This document shows, piece by piece, positions 14,761 to 22,845 of a DNA stretch of 61,352 nucleotides; the first letter of the stretch is position 1, and every line of letters starts with the position of its first letter. Made by a program: the position numbers and the translations under genes. Source of the DNA: Bacteroidales bacterium UBA1745 (lineage in GTDB: Bacteria; Bacteroidota; Bacteroidia; Bacteroidales; UBA932). The stretch is from contig DCHT01000038.1 of the NCBI GenBank assembly GCA_002314885.1, positions 1 to 61,352 of the forward strand, in the 5' to 3' direction. Below the pieces are notes generated by a model, which was given only the letters and a program-made list of their open reading frames with translations, was not told the DNA's origin and did not search any database.

Positions 14761-16386
14761 ATGCGTGAGTTTGAATCATTAGCCGAACTTTTCAAATATT
14801 CGACTAAGAAATATGCGAAGCGTCCAGCCATCGAATTCCTCGACGGCAGCCAGAAATATACCTTCGCGTCATTCGAGGAGCAGTGCCGCAACCTGACCAA
14901 GGTCATCTCCAACTTCGGAGTGAATCCTTACGACAAGATCGCCATCTTCTCCCAGAATATGCCGAATTGGACAGTGGCTTTCTTCACTATCGTCGCCTAC
15001 GGACGCGTGGCTGTGCCTATGCTTCCTGGCCTGACCGAGAACGAGGTGACCAATATCCTGACCCATTCCGACACCAAGGTGCTCTTCGTTTCGAAGAAGC
15101 TCCTTTCGAAGGTCAACGAGGAGGTCCAGAAGAGGATGTCCCTGATCATCTGCATCGACGACCTGAGCATCATCCGCTCAAACGACGAGTCCTATACCTG
15201 CGACGGTCAGATCAAATATCCTGAGCCTGACGACCTCGCGGCTATCATCTATACTTCCGGCACTACAGGTGCGGCAAAGGGCGTTATGCTCAGCCACCGC
15301 AACCTCTGCCAGAACATCACTGCATCCTGGTACACCTACCACGTGCGCAAGAAAGACGTGTTCCTGTCCATCCTTCCGATGGCTCACACATACGAGATGA
15401 GCATCGGCTTGCTGTATCCGTTCTCACGCGGTGCGAAGGTCGTCTATATTTCGAAGCCGCCTACACCGGCCGTGCTTCTTCCGGCTCTCAAGCAGGTGCG
15501 TCCTACCACTATGCTGACCGTGCCTCTTATCATCGAGAAGATCTACCGCGGCAGCGTGCTTCCGACCATCAACAGGAGCAAGTTCCTGACCTGGCTCAAC
15601 GGCTGGGCACCTCATCTCCTCGCGTGGATGGTGGGCCGCAAGCTCATCAAGACCCTCGGCGGCAGGATGAAGTTCTTCGGCGTCGGTGGTTCCAAGATGG
15701 ACCTCGAGGTGGAGAAGTTCCTCCGCAAGGCGAAGTTCCCATACGCCATCGGCTACGGCCTCACCGAGACCGCTCCGCTTATCTGTACTGCCGGCCCTAA
15801 GGTGACCAGGCTCGGTGCAGCCGGAAAGGCCGCTCACGGCGTTCAGGTGCGTCTTGACAACGTGAATCCTGAGACAGGGGAGGGCGAGATCGTGACCAAG
15901 GGACCTCATCTTATGAGGGGTTATTATAAGGATTACACCAGGACTCTGTCCGTGATGACCGAGGACGGCTGGTTCCGCACCGGCGACCTCGCTGTCGTGG
16001 ACAGGAAGGGACGCTATTCCATCAAGGGCCGTCTCGGAAGTATGATTCTGGGCCCTTCAGGCGAGAATATCTACCCAGAGGAGATCGAGGGTGTGATCAA
16101 CAATATGGAAGGCATCAACGAGTCTCTCGTCATCGAGCGTGACGGCCATCTCGTGGCTCTCGTCAACGTCAATGACAATGTGCTTGACTGGGACCTCGAG
16201 GGCGGCGACAAGTTCCTCGTGGAGATGGATAAACTCCAGAAGAGCATCAAGGATTATGTGAACTCCAAGGTGAACAGCAATTCCAAGATCGCTGAGGTCG
16301 AGATCCGCAAGGAGCAGTTCGAGAAGACCGCGACCAACAAGATCCGCCGTTTCCTCTATATCGGCAAGAAAAAAGAAAACAAGTAA
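14761..16386 (+). CDS. AMP-forming acyl-CoA ligase (paralogue 1)
   Basis: Long-chain fatty acid-CoA ligase-type enzyme of the ANL superfamily, 541 residues. It activates a carboxylic acid as an acyl-AMP and then forms a thioester. The P-loop-like A3 motif IIYTSGTTGAAKGVMLSHRN is intact near 160-180. GYGLTETAP (A5) lies near 335, GWFRTGDL (A7) near 403, and the C-terminal hinge and lysine region (NKIRRF) is at the end. The acyl specificity is not evident. It is closely related in layout to the ligase at 18751-20391. Its stop overlaps the start of the following lipoprotein gene by one base, so they are cotranscribed. Confidence 0.88.
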   Translation: MREFESLAELFKYSTKKYAKRPAIEFLDGSQKYTFASFEEQCRNLTKVISNFGVNPYDKIAIFSQNMPNWTVAFFTIVAYGRVAVPMLPGLTENEVTNILTHSDTKVLFVSKKLLSKVNEEVQKRMSLIICIDDLSIIRSNDESYTCDGQIKYPEPDDLAAIIYTSGTTGAAKGVMLSHRNLCQNITASWYTYHVRKKDVFLSILPMAHTYEMSIGLLYPFSRGAKVVYISKPPTPAVLLPALKQVRPTTMLTVPLIIEKIYRGSVLPTINRSKFLTWLNGWAPHLLAWMVGRKLIKTLGGRMKFFGVGGSKMDLEVEKFLRKAKFPYAIGYGLTETAPLICTAGPKVTRLGAAGKAAHGVQVRLDNVNPETGEGEIVTKGPHLMRGYYKDYTRTLSVMTEDGWFRTGDLAVVDRKGRYSIKGRLGSMILGPSGENIYPEEIEGVINNMEGINESLVIERDGHLVALVNVNDNVLDWDLEGGDKFLVEMDKLQKSIKDYVNSKVNSNSKIAEVEIRKEQFEKTATNKIRRFLYIGKKKENK

Positions 16387-17762
16387 TGATCAATAGTCTC
16401 AGATATCTCTGGATTGCAGCGGCTGCCTTATTGATGGTAAACTGCGGAGATCCGATTGACCCTGACGATCCCGACACTCCGGATGTGCCGGAGACCTTCT
16501 CCATCGGTGGCGAGCCAGTGGCCTCATATATCCTCATCTACAATATCGAGGAGGAGGACAATGCTTCAAAAACTGCGGCTCTCGAGTTCAGAACTGCAGT
16601 GAAGAATGCCCACGGTGTGGCCCTGAACATCACTCCTAGCACCGGAATGCGTAAGCCTTTCGAGGTGATCGTAGGCAACTGTGGGGCAAGCTGGAGCAGC
16701 GAATGGCTGGCCAGTGCGACTGACCCGTTCGACTGGGCAGCGAAATTCGACGGCGGCAAACTTATGATCGTCGGCGCCAGCAGCTGGGCCCTCAAGGCCG
16801 GTGTGAAGGATATCTGTGACAACTATGTGACCGCAGGCAAGTCTATTCCTGCCGATGAACTGATCACCGGCAACTGCCGCAAGACTCGCGTGTTCGAGTA
16901 TTCCACTGGTACTAATCTGCGTATTATGACCTATAACATCTGGCAATACGACGGCACTACCATTCCGACCGCGTTCTACGATGCGTCAGGCAAACTGCTC
17001 TACGACCCTCGCAATGAGAACCGCAGCAAGGATTTTGCCGCAGTATTCTATGGCATTTCTCCGGATGTGCTGGGTATGCAGGAGTATTCCGCCAAGATGA
17101 ACACCGCCATCAGCGGTTATATCAGCTCGCTTTTCAAACCGGCTTCAGCCTCCACTTCCAGCCAGAATTACACTCCGATCTACTACAACTCCAAGACCTT
17201 GACTCTCAAGAGTGTGGAATATAAGCAGTACAGTTCAACCTGGAGCAACGGCGGCACGAAGTCCTACACTGTCGCAACCTTCGAACACAAGGCTACCGGC
17301 AAGCAGTTCATCGTGCTCAATACACATCTTTGGTGGAAGTCCGAGTCTGCTCAGGCCGGCAGCGACAAGGCCCGTCTGGATCAGGTCAATATAATCCTCA
17401 AGAAGATAGAGGACCTTACTCTGACGACCAAACTGCCTGTTTTCGTGATGGGTGATATGAACTGCAAGCTTGGCAGCGACGCTATGAATGCTTTCGTGAC
17501 TGCAGGCTATCATTCCGCTGCGCAGGATGCCATCGACCACAAAGATGGTACTGCCGGCTACCACTATTGTGCGGCTGACGGCTTCAAGGCAGAGACTGAG
17601 GCTCAGAAGACCGACACCAACGGCGCTTCTTCCATCGATCACATCTGGTTCATCAACACCGATGCGAATTCAGCTGTGCGCGACTATCACATCGTGCACA
17701 CCTCCTTCACCTTCCCGATGGCTGATCACGCCCCTCGCTTCGTGGACGTGGCAATGAAATAG
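16386..17762 (+). CDS. Secreted endonuclease/exonuclease/phosphatase-fold lipoprotein
   Basis: A 458-residue lipoprotein: signal MINSLRYLWIAAAALLMVNC with the lipidated cysteine at residue 20, then an acidic, proline-rich linker (DPIDPDDPDTPDVPE). Residues about 35-165 form a separate N-terminal domain I do not recognise. From about 175 the DNase I-like (EEP) fold is clear: RIMTYNIWQYDG, GMQEYSAK with the metal-binding Glu, VLNTHLWWKS, VMGDMNCK, SSIDHIWF and ADHAPRFVD carrying the catalytic His/Asp set. Members hydrolyse phosphodiesters in nucleic acids, phosphoinositides or sphingomyelin, so the substrate is open. It overlaps the preceding ligase by one base. A copy of the dispersed 38-bp repeat follows immediately after its stop. 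Confidence 0.82.
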   Translation: MINSLRYLWIAAAALLMVNCGDPIDPDDPDTPDVPETFSIGGEPVASYILIYNIEEEDNASKTAALEFRTAVKNAHGVALNITPSTGMRKPFEVIVGNCGASWSSEWLASATDPFDWAAKFDGGKLMIVGASSWALKAGVKDICDNYVTAGKSIPADELITGNCRKTRVFEYSTGTNLRIMTYNIWQYDGTTIPTAFYDASGKLLYDPRNENRSKDFAAVFYGISPDVLGMQEYSAKMNTAISGYISSLFKPASASTSSQNYTPIYYNSKTLTLKSVEYKQYSSTWSNGGTKSYTVATFEHKATGKQFIVLNTHLWWKSESAQAGSDKARLDQVNIILKKIEDLTLTTKLPVFVMGDMNCKLGSDAMNAFVTAGYHSAAQDAIDHKDGTAGYHYCAADGFKAETEAQKTDTNGASSIDHIWFINTDANSAVRDYHIVHTSFTFPMADHAPRFVDVAMK

Positions 17763-17800
17763 AAAAGTGGTGCAGTACTAGTGGCACTACTTCTGCGCCA
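17763..17800 (-). repeat. Dispersed 38-bp repeat, copy 2 (complete)
   Basis: It is the exact reverse complement of 61222-61259 over 38 bases. It fills the whole gap between the convergent lipoprotein and dtd stops. Read leftward it can fold AGTAGTGC against GCACCACT (one mismatch) around a 10-base loop with T-rich sequence after it, so it may terminate dtd. Confidence 0.92.
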
Positions 17801-18253
17801 CTATTCCTTCAGTCGTGAATCAATCACGATCGTGACGGGACCGTCGTTGAGCAGGCGGACCTTCATATCGGCGCCGAAGACGCCACGCTGGACAGGGCGG
17901 CCGGCGGCGGCTTCGAGGAGTTCGCAGTACCTATTATATAGAGGTATGGCCAGGTCGTGGCCGGCGGCGCGTATGTAGGATGGGCGGTTGCCCTTGCGCG
18001 TGGAGGCGGTGAGGGTGAACTGGGAGACGGCGAGCAGTTCTCCGTCCACATCGACCACTGAGCGGTTCATCACTCCGTCCTCATCTTCGAAAATGCGCAT
18101 TGCGGCGGTCTTGTTGGCCAGCCAGAGCGCATCTGCCTCGGTATCTTCATTCTCTACGCCCACCAGCACCAGCAGGCCTTTCCCGATATTGGAATAGAGG
18201 CTCCCGTCGATGGTGACGGAAGCCTCGCTGACTCTTTGAATTACAAGTCTCAT
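17801..18253 (-). CDS. dtd: D-aminoacyl-tRNA deacylase
   Basis: Removes D-amino acids, and mischarged glycine, from tRNA, a proofreading step after aminoacylation. The 150-residue length and sequence are typical: MRLVIQRVSEASVTIDG at the start, LVLVGVENEDTE, the active-site SQFTLTASTRKGNRPSY, and a C-terminal GVFGADMKVRLLNDGPVTIV. The SQF/T and NRP motifs are the two substrate-gating loops of the dimer. It is cytosolic. It follows the ribosome-hibernation gene by 7 bp in what looks like a short translation-related operon. Confidence 0.95.
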   Translation of the reverse strand: MRLVIQRVSEASVTIDGSLYSNIGKGLLVLVGVENEDTEADALWLANKTAAMRIFEDEDGVMNRSVVDVDGELLAVSQFTLTASTRKGNRPSYIRAAGHDLAIPLYNRYCELLEAAAGRPVQRGVFGADMKVRLLNDGPVTIVIDSRLKE

Positions 18254-18260
18254 TTCCTGT

Positions 18261-18554
18261 TTACTTGTCGAGCTGTTTCTCCTTTGCTCTGGTGAGCTTC
18301 TCCTTCATTGTGTCAACGCAGATGTTGACAGCCTCTTCGAACGTTGCGGAGTTCCTCTCGATGATGTGTGACTCACCTGGAGTGTGGAGTTTGATTTTTA
18401 CGGACTTGTTGGCTGGGTCCTTGACGAGTGAGAGGGTGACCTCGACATCCGTCTGACCTTCGTGGAACTTCTCCAGCTTGGAGACTTTCTTCTCGATGAA
18501 TGCAATGAGTTTGGCGTCTGCGTCAAACTTCAGGCTCTTGATTGTAATGTCCAT
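18261..18554 (-). CDS. hpf: Ribosome hibernation promoting factor (short HPF/RaiA type)
   Basis: A 97-residue protein of the HPF/YfiA family that binds the 30S mRNA/tRNA channel and inactivates ribosomes in stationary phase. Family features: MDITIKSLKFDADAKLIAFI, EKKVSKLEKFHEGQTDVEVTLSL (beta strand plus helix) and the second helix NICVDTMKEKLTRAKEKQLDK. It lacks the C-terminal dimerisation domain of long HPF, so it resembles the short form that works with a separate dimerising factor or alone. It is the first gene of the hpf-dtd pair. The 196-bp region upstream is AT-rich and shared with the divergent acyl-CoA ligase gene. Confidence 0.9.
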   Translation of the reverse strand: MDITIKSLKFDADAKLIAFIEKKVSKLEKFHEGQTDVEVTLSLVKDPANKSVKIKLHTPGESHIIERNSATFEEAVNICVDTMKEKLTRAKEKQLDK

Positions 18555-18710
18555 AATTACCTCCTGTTTTGGTTATTGTTAGGGTTGTCGGCAGACAATA
18601 CGTCGTCCGAACTGCATTAAAGTTATAACAAAAAGCGTACAAAAGCAAATTTTCGCCACATTTCGGCATCCGTTCGCCACTATTGACGAATTGTCAAATA
18701 TCTCCTTAGA

Positions 18711-18727
18711 CAAAGATTATATCTTTG
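18711..18727 (+). promoter_or_regulatory. Palindrome over a -7 element before acyl-CoA ligase 2
   Basis: CAAAGAT and ATCTTTG (18711-18717 and 18721-18727) form an inverted repeat around TAT. Its right arm overlaps TATCTTTG (18720-18727), a good -7 element 24 bases before the ATG. A repressor or activator site is plausible. No well-spaced -33 box was seen. Confidence 0.4.
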
Positions 18728-18750
18728 ATATACACAAACACACCTAAACA

Positions 18751-20391
18751 ATGTTACATTATTTCGACGTACTCTCCCAGACAATGAAACGTGACTGGGA
18801 TCAGAAGGCTCTCTGCAACTGGCGCGGTGAAGAATTCACTTTCTGCGACCTCGCCACTCAGATCGAGAAGTTCCACATCTTCTTCGAGGCTGCCGGCCTG
18901 AAGAAGGGTGACAAGGTTGCGCTCTGCGCTGCCAACTCTGCTCGCTGGGCAGTTTCCTTCCTTTCTATAAATACTTACGAAACCGTAGTCGTTCCGCTTC
19001 TCGCCGACTTCACTCCTGAGGCTGTTGCCAACCTCACCGACCACTCCGAGAGCCTCGTGCTCTTCGTGGACCGCGACCTGTGGGAGAAGCTCGACAGGAG
19101 CAAGATGCCTGCCCTCCGCGGCGCCATCGCAGTCAATGACTTCTCCCTTCTCTATGGTGACGAGGGCGTGACTGCCGCTTACGAGGGAATCGAGGCCGCA
19201 TTCGCTGCAAAGCATCCTCAGGGCCTCCAGAAGGAAGACGTGAACTATCCAAACGACAACTGGCAGGACCTCGCGGTCATCAACTACACTTCCGGTACTA
19301 CCAGCGCTCCTAAGGGCGTTATGCTCCGCTACGAGTGCTTCTGCGCATCCATCGACTTCGCTATCAGGAACATTCCTGCGAACAATACGAACAACATCGT
19401 GTCTATGCTCCCTATGGGACATATCTACGGCCTCGTATTCGAGTTTATGTATCCTCTTTCCTGCGGCGTGACCGTGTACTATCTCGGCAAGGCTCCTGCA
19501 GCATCCACCCTCCTCAAGGCTGTGGCTGACGTGAAGCCTTACCTCGTGATCACCGTTCCGCTCGTGATGGAGAAGGTCTACAAGAGCTCCCTCAAGCCTA
19601 CTCTCGACAAGCCTCTGATGAAGGTGCTTCTCGCCATCCCTGGCATCAACAACATCCTCTACGGCGTGGTTACCAAGAAGCTCATCGGAGCTTTCGGTGG
19701 CAATGTCCAGGAGTTCATTATGGGTGGCGCTGCCCTCAATCCTGAGGTGGAGAAGGTCTTCCGCAAGATGAAATTGCCTTACACCGTGGGCTATGGTATG
19801 ACCGAGGCCGCTCCACTGCTTGCATACGCACATCCTTGGAACTTCGTTCCTGGTTCCTGCGGTATGAAGGTGGATTCCGCTGAGGTACGCATCGATTCCG
19901 AGGATCCTGAGCACATCCCAGGCGAGATCCAGGCAAAGGGCCGCAACATCTGCAGCGGTTACTTCAACAACCCTGAGGCATCCGAGAACGCCTTCACTGA
20001 GGACGGTTTCCTCCGCACCGGTGACCTCGGCACTATGGACAAGAAGGGCAATATCGTCATCCGTGGCCGCAGCAAGAATATGATTCTTTCCGCAAACGGA
20101 CAGAATATCTACCCTGAGGAGGTTGAGGCAGTCATCAACGCTCAGCCTTGGGTAGTGGAGTCAGTCGTAGTAGACCGCGCCACCAAACTCGTGGCTCTCG
20201 TTTATCTCGATGAGGCAGGAATGAAGAAGGCCGGTCTCTCCGATGAGGACAGGGCTGACGTGCCAGACGCAATCAAGAAGACCTGCAACAAGGTGCTTCC
20301 TAACTACAGCCAGATCACCAAGGTTGAAGTTGTGGCAGAACCTTTCGCCAAGACTCCTAAGATGAGCATCAAGAGATTTATGTATAAATAG
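18751..20391 (+). CDS. AMP-forming acyl-CoA ligase (paralogue 2)
   Basis: A 546-residue ANL-superfamily acyl-CoA ligase, similar in architecture to the one at 14761-16386. A3 is VINYTSGTTSAPKGVMLRYE near 170-190. Next come MLPMGHIYGLVFEFMYPLSCG, GYGMTEAAPLL (A5) near 348 and DGFLRTGDLGTMDKKG (A7). The C-terminus is NYSQITKVEVV ending TPKMSIKRFMY. It has its own promoter region and a strong terminator, so it appears to be a single-gene unit. Two such ligases within 6 kb suggest division of labour by chain length or an ancient duplication. The acyl substrate is unknown; membrane-lipid recycling is a reasonable guess only. Confidence 0.88.
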   Translation: MLHYFDVLSQTMKRDWDQKALCNWRGEEFTFCDLATQIEKFHIFFEAAGLKKGDKVALCAANSARWAVSFLSINTYETVVVPLLADFTPEAVANLTDHSESLVLFVDRDLWEKLDRSKMPALRGAIAVNDFSLLYGDEGVTAAYEGIEAAFAAKHPQGLQKEDVNYPNDNWQDLAVINYTSGTTSAPKGVMLRYECFCASIDFAIRNIPANNTNNIVSMLPMGHIYGLVFEFMYPLSCGVTVYYLGKAPAASTLLKAVADVKPYLVITVPLVMEKVYKSSLKPTLDKPLMKVLLAIPGINNILYGVVTKKLIGAFGGNVQEFIMGGAALNPEVEKVFRKMKLPYTVGYGMTEAAPLLAYAHPWNFVPGSCGMKVDSAEVRIDSEDPEHIPGEIQAKGRNICSGYFNNPEASENAFTEDGFLRTGDLGTMDKKGNIVIRGRSKNMILSANGQNIYPEEVEAVINAQPWVVESVVVDRATKLVALVYLDEAGMKKAGLSDEDRADVPDAIKKTCNKVLPNYSQITKVEVVAEPFAKTPKMSIKRFMYK

Positions 20392-20424
20392 AAATATCTC
20401 TGACCTTGAACTATTGAAAACTTT

Positions 20425-20459
20425 GCGGGCGACCTGGGGACAGGGAGCCCGCTTTTTTT
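20425..20459 (+). terminator. Factor-independent terminator after acyl-CoA ligase 2
   Basis: GCGGGC (20425-20430) pairs with GCCCGC (20447-20452) and is followed by seven T. It is 34 bases after the ligase stop and ends 16 bases before the next ATG. Confidence 0.85.
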
Positions 20460-20474
20460 GTACAGCCAGCAAAA

Positions 20475-22199
20475 ATGCGTATCTTGCATAGGCTATTGTT
20501 ATTCAGCATTTTGAAACGTCTCTTCTACATAATCGCGTTTGCATTGTTTTGCAGCCTTGGTCTGAACGCTCAGGACTATCCGCTCCAGATCAATAATGAT
20601 GAAAAGGTAATCTTCGTGGATTCCCTTGGACTGGCTCAGAATACGACTGTGTATGAGGTCCTGAAGATTCTTCCTGAGATGCTCAGCCGTCAGGGCTCTT
20701 ATCTCGTGTCGAATTATTCTGTCCGGGTGAACGATGTGCCTGTGGGCGGTCTGAATGACGCAATCCTCTCCCAACTGCACATCTCGGATGTGTACAAGAT
20801 AGTCCTCTCCGTTTCCTCCGCGTCTTCCTTTACGAACAACGGCGAGAGCGGCTCCATCAATGTCATCCTCAGGGAAACGGACCGTCTCATTTCCGGAAAT
20901 GTGGCTCTGGATGTCGCGTATCCGGTGGATATCATCCCCGGTTTCCTGGTTTCCATCAATAAGGGCAAGTGGCGCGTCAACACGCTTTTCAAGGGGGATT
21001 ACTATAATCCTAGCCCTACTTTGGTGGATGTCACCAATGATTATGATGCTCCGGAAGAGCACTACAGCTCGAAAATCAAATATGCCGGTGAGACTGCACA
21101 TATTTCCGCCGTCCGTACTGGATCAAAGGATAAATTCACCATCTGTTTTTCCGAGAGTTCTTCGACCAGCTATTCCAGGGAAGACGAGCTTGAAAACACG
21201 ACCAACAGCCTGAACCTCCGCGGCTATGTCAAGTACGAAAGGAATTTCGACAAGGGAGCCGGTCTTTGCGTCGAAAGCGAATACAACTACAATGCAAAGG
21301 CGAATCACGAAGTCCGCGAGAAGGTGGAATATATACAGCCTGTCGTCAGGAACAACATTCTTACCTTCAAATTGGGTGAAAATGCCTCATACGACAGTGT
21401 AGTCCCGTCCGGCATACAATCGGCCTTCGTAATGCCATATTTCAGAGTGGAGGGCACGGCAGGGCAGTGGTCCTATCTGACTGAGTTGGATATGCAGTAT
21501 TATCTTTATGATGTAGAGGGTATAGGCAAGTCGTCCCATTTCGACCTTACCGGTCTGGCGGCTGTAAGGTGGCAGTTTACCGACCATCAGATGTTCCGCC
21601 TGCTCGCTGACCGTAAGATAATGCGTCAGGATGCCCTTTCCGTCAATCCTGTCAAGCTGAGCAGCGTATCCCTGGATTATATCATCAATGGCAATGTCAC
21701 TGATGGCGCCTGGATGTTCAATCCGAGCGTGGGCTACATCCACGTGGACGATATCGTATCGACTGTGTCAAAGCCATACGATACCGACGATATGCTGAAT
21801 CTGGACCTGCTTGCAAGGTTCCAGAAAGGCGTTTTTGCCCTGTCGTTTACGAGCAACCTTTTCTATTCGATGCTCCACGACAACGGTTATGATGCCGGAC
21901 ACGCCCTTTATTACAACTTGTCGCTGATGCCGTCGCTGAATTTCTCGACCGGTACGCATTTCGTGGCAGGTTTGACCTACAACAGCAAGCTCATACGCAG
22001 TTTCCAGAGCAACGGAGACAATGCCTTTATGCTCCTGAGCATCGGTCAGGAGCTCGGCCCGGTCTATCTCCACCTGTATGGCACGATCAATTTCCTCGGC
22101 CGTACGACCGATATGGAATATAGGGTTCTGGGCAATGTCTATAAGACATACGCCCTTATCCGCAATAACGTAGGACTGGGTGTCAGTTACAATTTCTAG
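20475..22199 (+). CDS. Outer-membrane TonB-plug/beta-barrel protein
   Basis: A 574-residue outer-membrane protein. The signal peptide is long (cleavage probably after LNA in CSLGLNAQDYPL). Residues about 40-135 resemble a TonB-receptor plug: TVYEVLKILPEMLSR, SVRVNDVPVGG, ISDVYKIVLSVSSAS, NNGESGSINVILRE. The rest alternates polar and aromatic residues in strand-length blocks, as in the OMP_b-brl family, and ends in the C-terminal GVSYNF recognised by the BAM complex. There is no CarboxypepD_reg-like front domain and the barrel is shorter than in SusC-type receptors. It is therefore a small TonB-linked barrel of unknown ligand. No SusD partner is near. It is convergent with, and overlaps by 3-4 bp, the HD-domain gene. 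Confidence 0.72.
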   Translation: MRILHRLLLFSILKRLFYIIAFALFCSLGLNAQDYPLQINNDEKVIFVDSLGLAQNTTVYEVLKILPEMLSRQGSYLVSNYSVRVNDVPVGGLNDAILSQLHISDVYKIVLSVSSASSFTNNGESGSINVILRETDRLISGNVALDVAYPVDIIPGFLVSINKGKWRVNTLFKGDYYNPSPTLVDVTNDYDAPEEHYSSKIKYAGETAHISAVRTGSKDKFTICFSESSSTSYSREDELENTTNSLNLRGYVKYERNFDKGAGLCVESEYNYNAKANHEVREKVEYIQPVVRNNILTFKLGENASYDSVVPSGIQSAFVMPYFRVEGTAGQWSYLTELDMQYYLYDVEGIGKSSHFDLTGLAAVRWQFTDHQMFRLLADRKIMRQDALSVNPVKLSSVSLDYIINGNVTDGAWMFNPSVGYIHVDDIVSTVSKPYDTDDMLNLDLLARFQKGVFALSFTSNLFYSMLHDNGYDAGHALYYNLSLMPSLNFSTGTHFVAGLTYNSKLIRSFQSNGDNAFMLLSIGQELGPVYLHLYGTINFLGRTTDMEYRVLGNVYKTYALIRNNVGLGVSYNF

Positions 22200-22840
22200 C
22201 GAGTCTCTTCGGTGTAGATCGCATCGAAGATGCCGCGCAGCAGGGACTCCTGCTTAATCATTTCGCGCAGTTCAGCAAGTTTGGCTGCATTCGGAGATTC
22301 CGGAATCCATAGTTTAAGGTATCCACCCTCGGCATACTTCTCGTGAAGATGATCGAGGGTGCGCTGCCAATGGCCCTCCCTGTTGAGTTCGGGGTAGTGG
22401 GAGAGTCCGTACTGCACCGTGCGGCGGATGACGGTCATAGGGACGATGACGCGGTCGGCTTCGGCGATGAGGCGGCTGTAGATGCTGCGAGGTTCGTGGT
22501 CGGATGAGGCGCGGTGGTCCTCGGCGGCCTGGGCAATGGTCTCGATCTGCTCCTGGGTGAACCAGCGGCGCAGTTCCTGGTCTGCCCTGATTATTTCCCC
22601 AGATACCAGGTGATGAGTCTTACGGTCGGCACACAGACCGGTGTCGTGATATGCGGCGGCCGCATATACCATATTGATATCCACGTCGTAGTATGCGGCC
22701 AGCTTGAGTGCCTGGTCTATCACCGTGTGGGCGTGGTCTCTCTGATGGCCCTTGTCGAAGGAGTCGTAGCGGGGAATGATGAAAGCCTCCACATAATTGC
22801 GGAGGCTCTCATTGATTTTGTCAAGTTCAGTTGTGGACAT
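22196..22840 (-). CDS. HD-domain phosphohydrolase
   Basis: A 214-residue HD-superfamily hydrolase. The start is placed at 22840 (MSTTELDKINESL) because the longer open frame runs back into purH. Metal-binding residues of the fold are visible in GHQRDHAHTV (first His), AAAAYHDTG (the His-Asp doublet) and RLIAEADR (the last Asp). HD enzymes hydrolyse phosphoesters of nucleotides or second messengers. The gene sits at the distal end of the purE-L-F-M-D-H operon with only a 5-bp gap from purH, so a nucleotide-related role is possible but not shown. Its stop overlaps the convergent outer-membrane gene. Confidence 0.78.
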   Translation of the reverse strand: MSTTELDKINESLRNYVEAFIIPRYDSFDKGHQRDHAHTVIDQALKLAAYYDVDINMVYAAAAYHDTGLCADRKTHHLVSGEIIRADQELRRWFTQEQIETIAQAAEDHRASSDHEPRSIYSRLIAEADRVIVPMTVIRRTVQYGLSHYPELNREGHWQRTLDHLHEKYAEGGYLKLWIPESPNAAKLAELREMIKQESLLRGIFDAIYTEETR

Positions 22841-22845
22841 AAATC

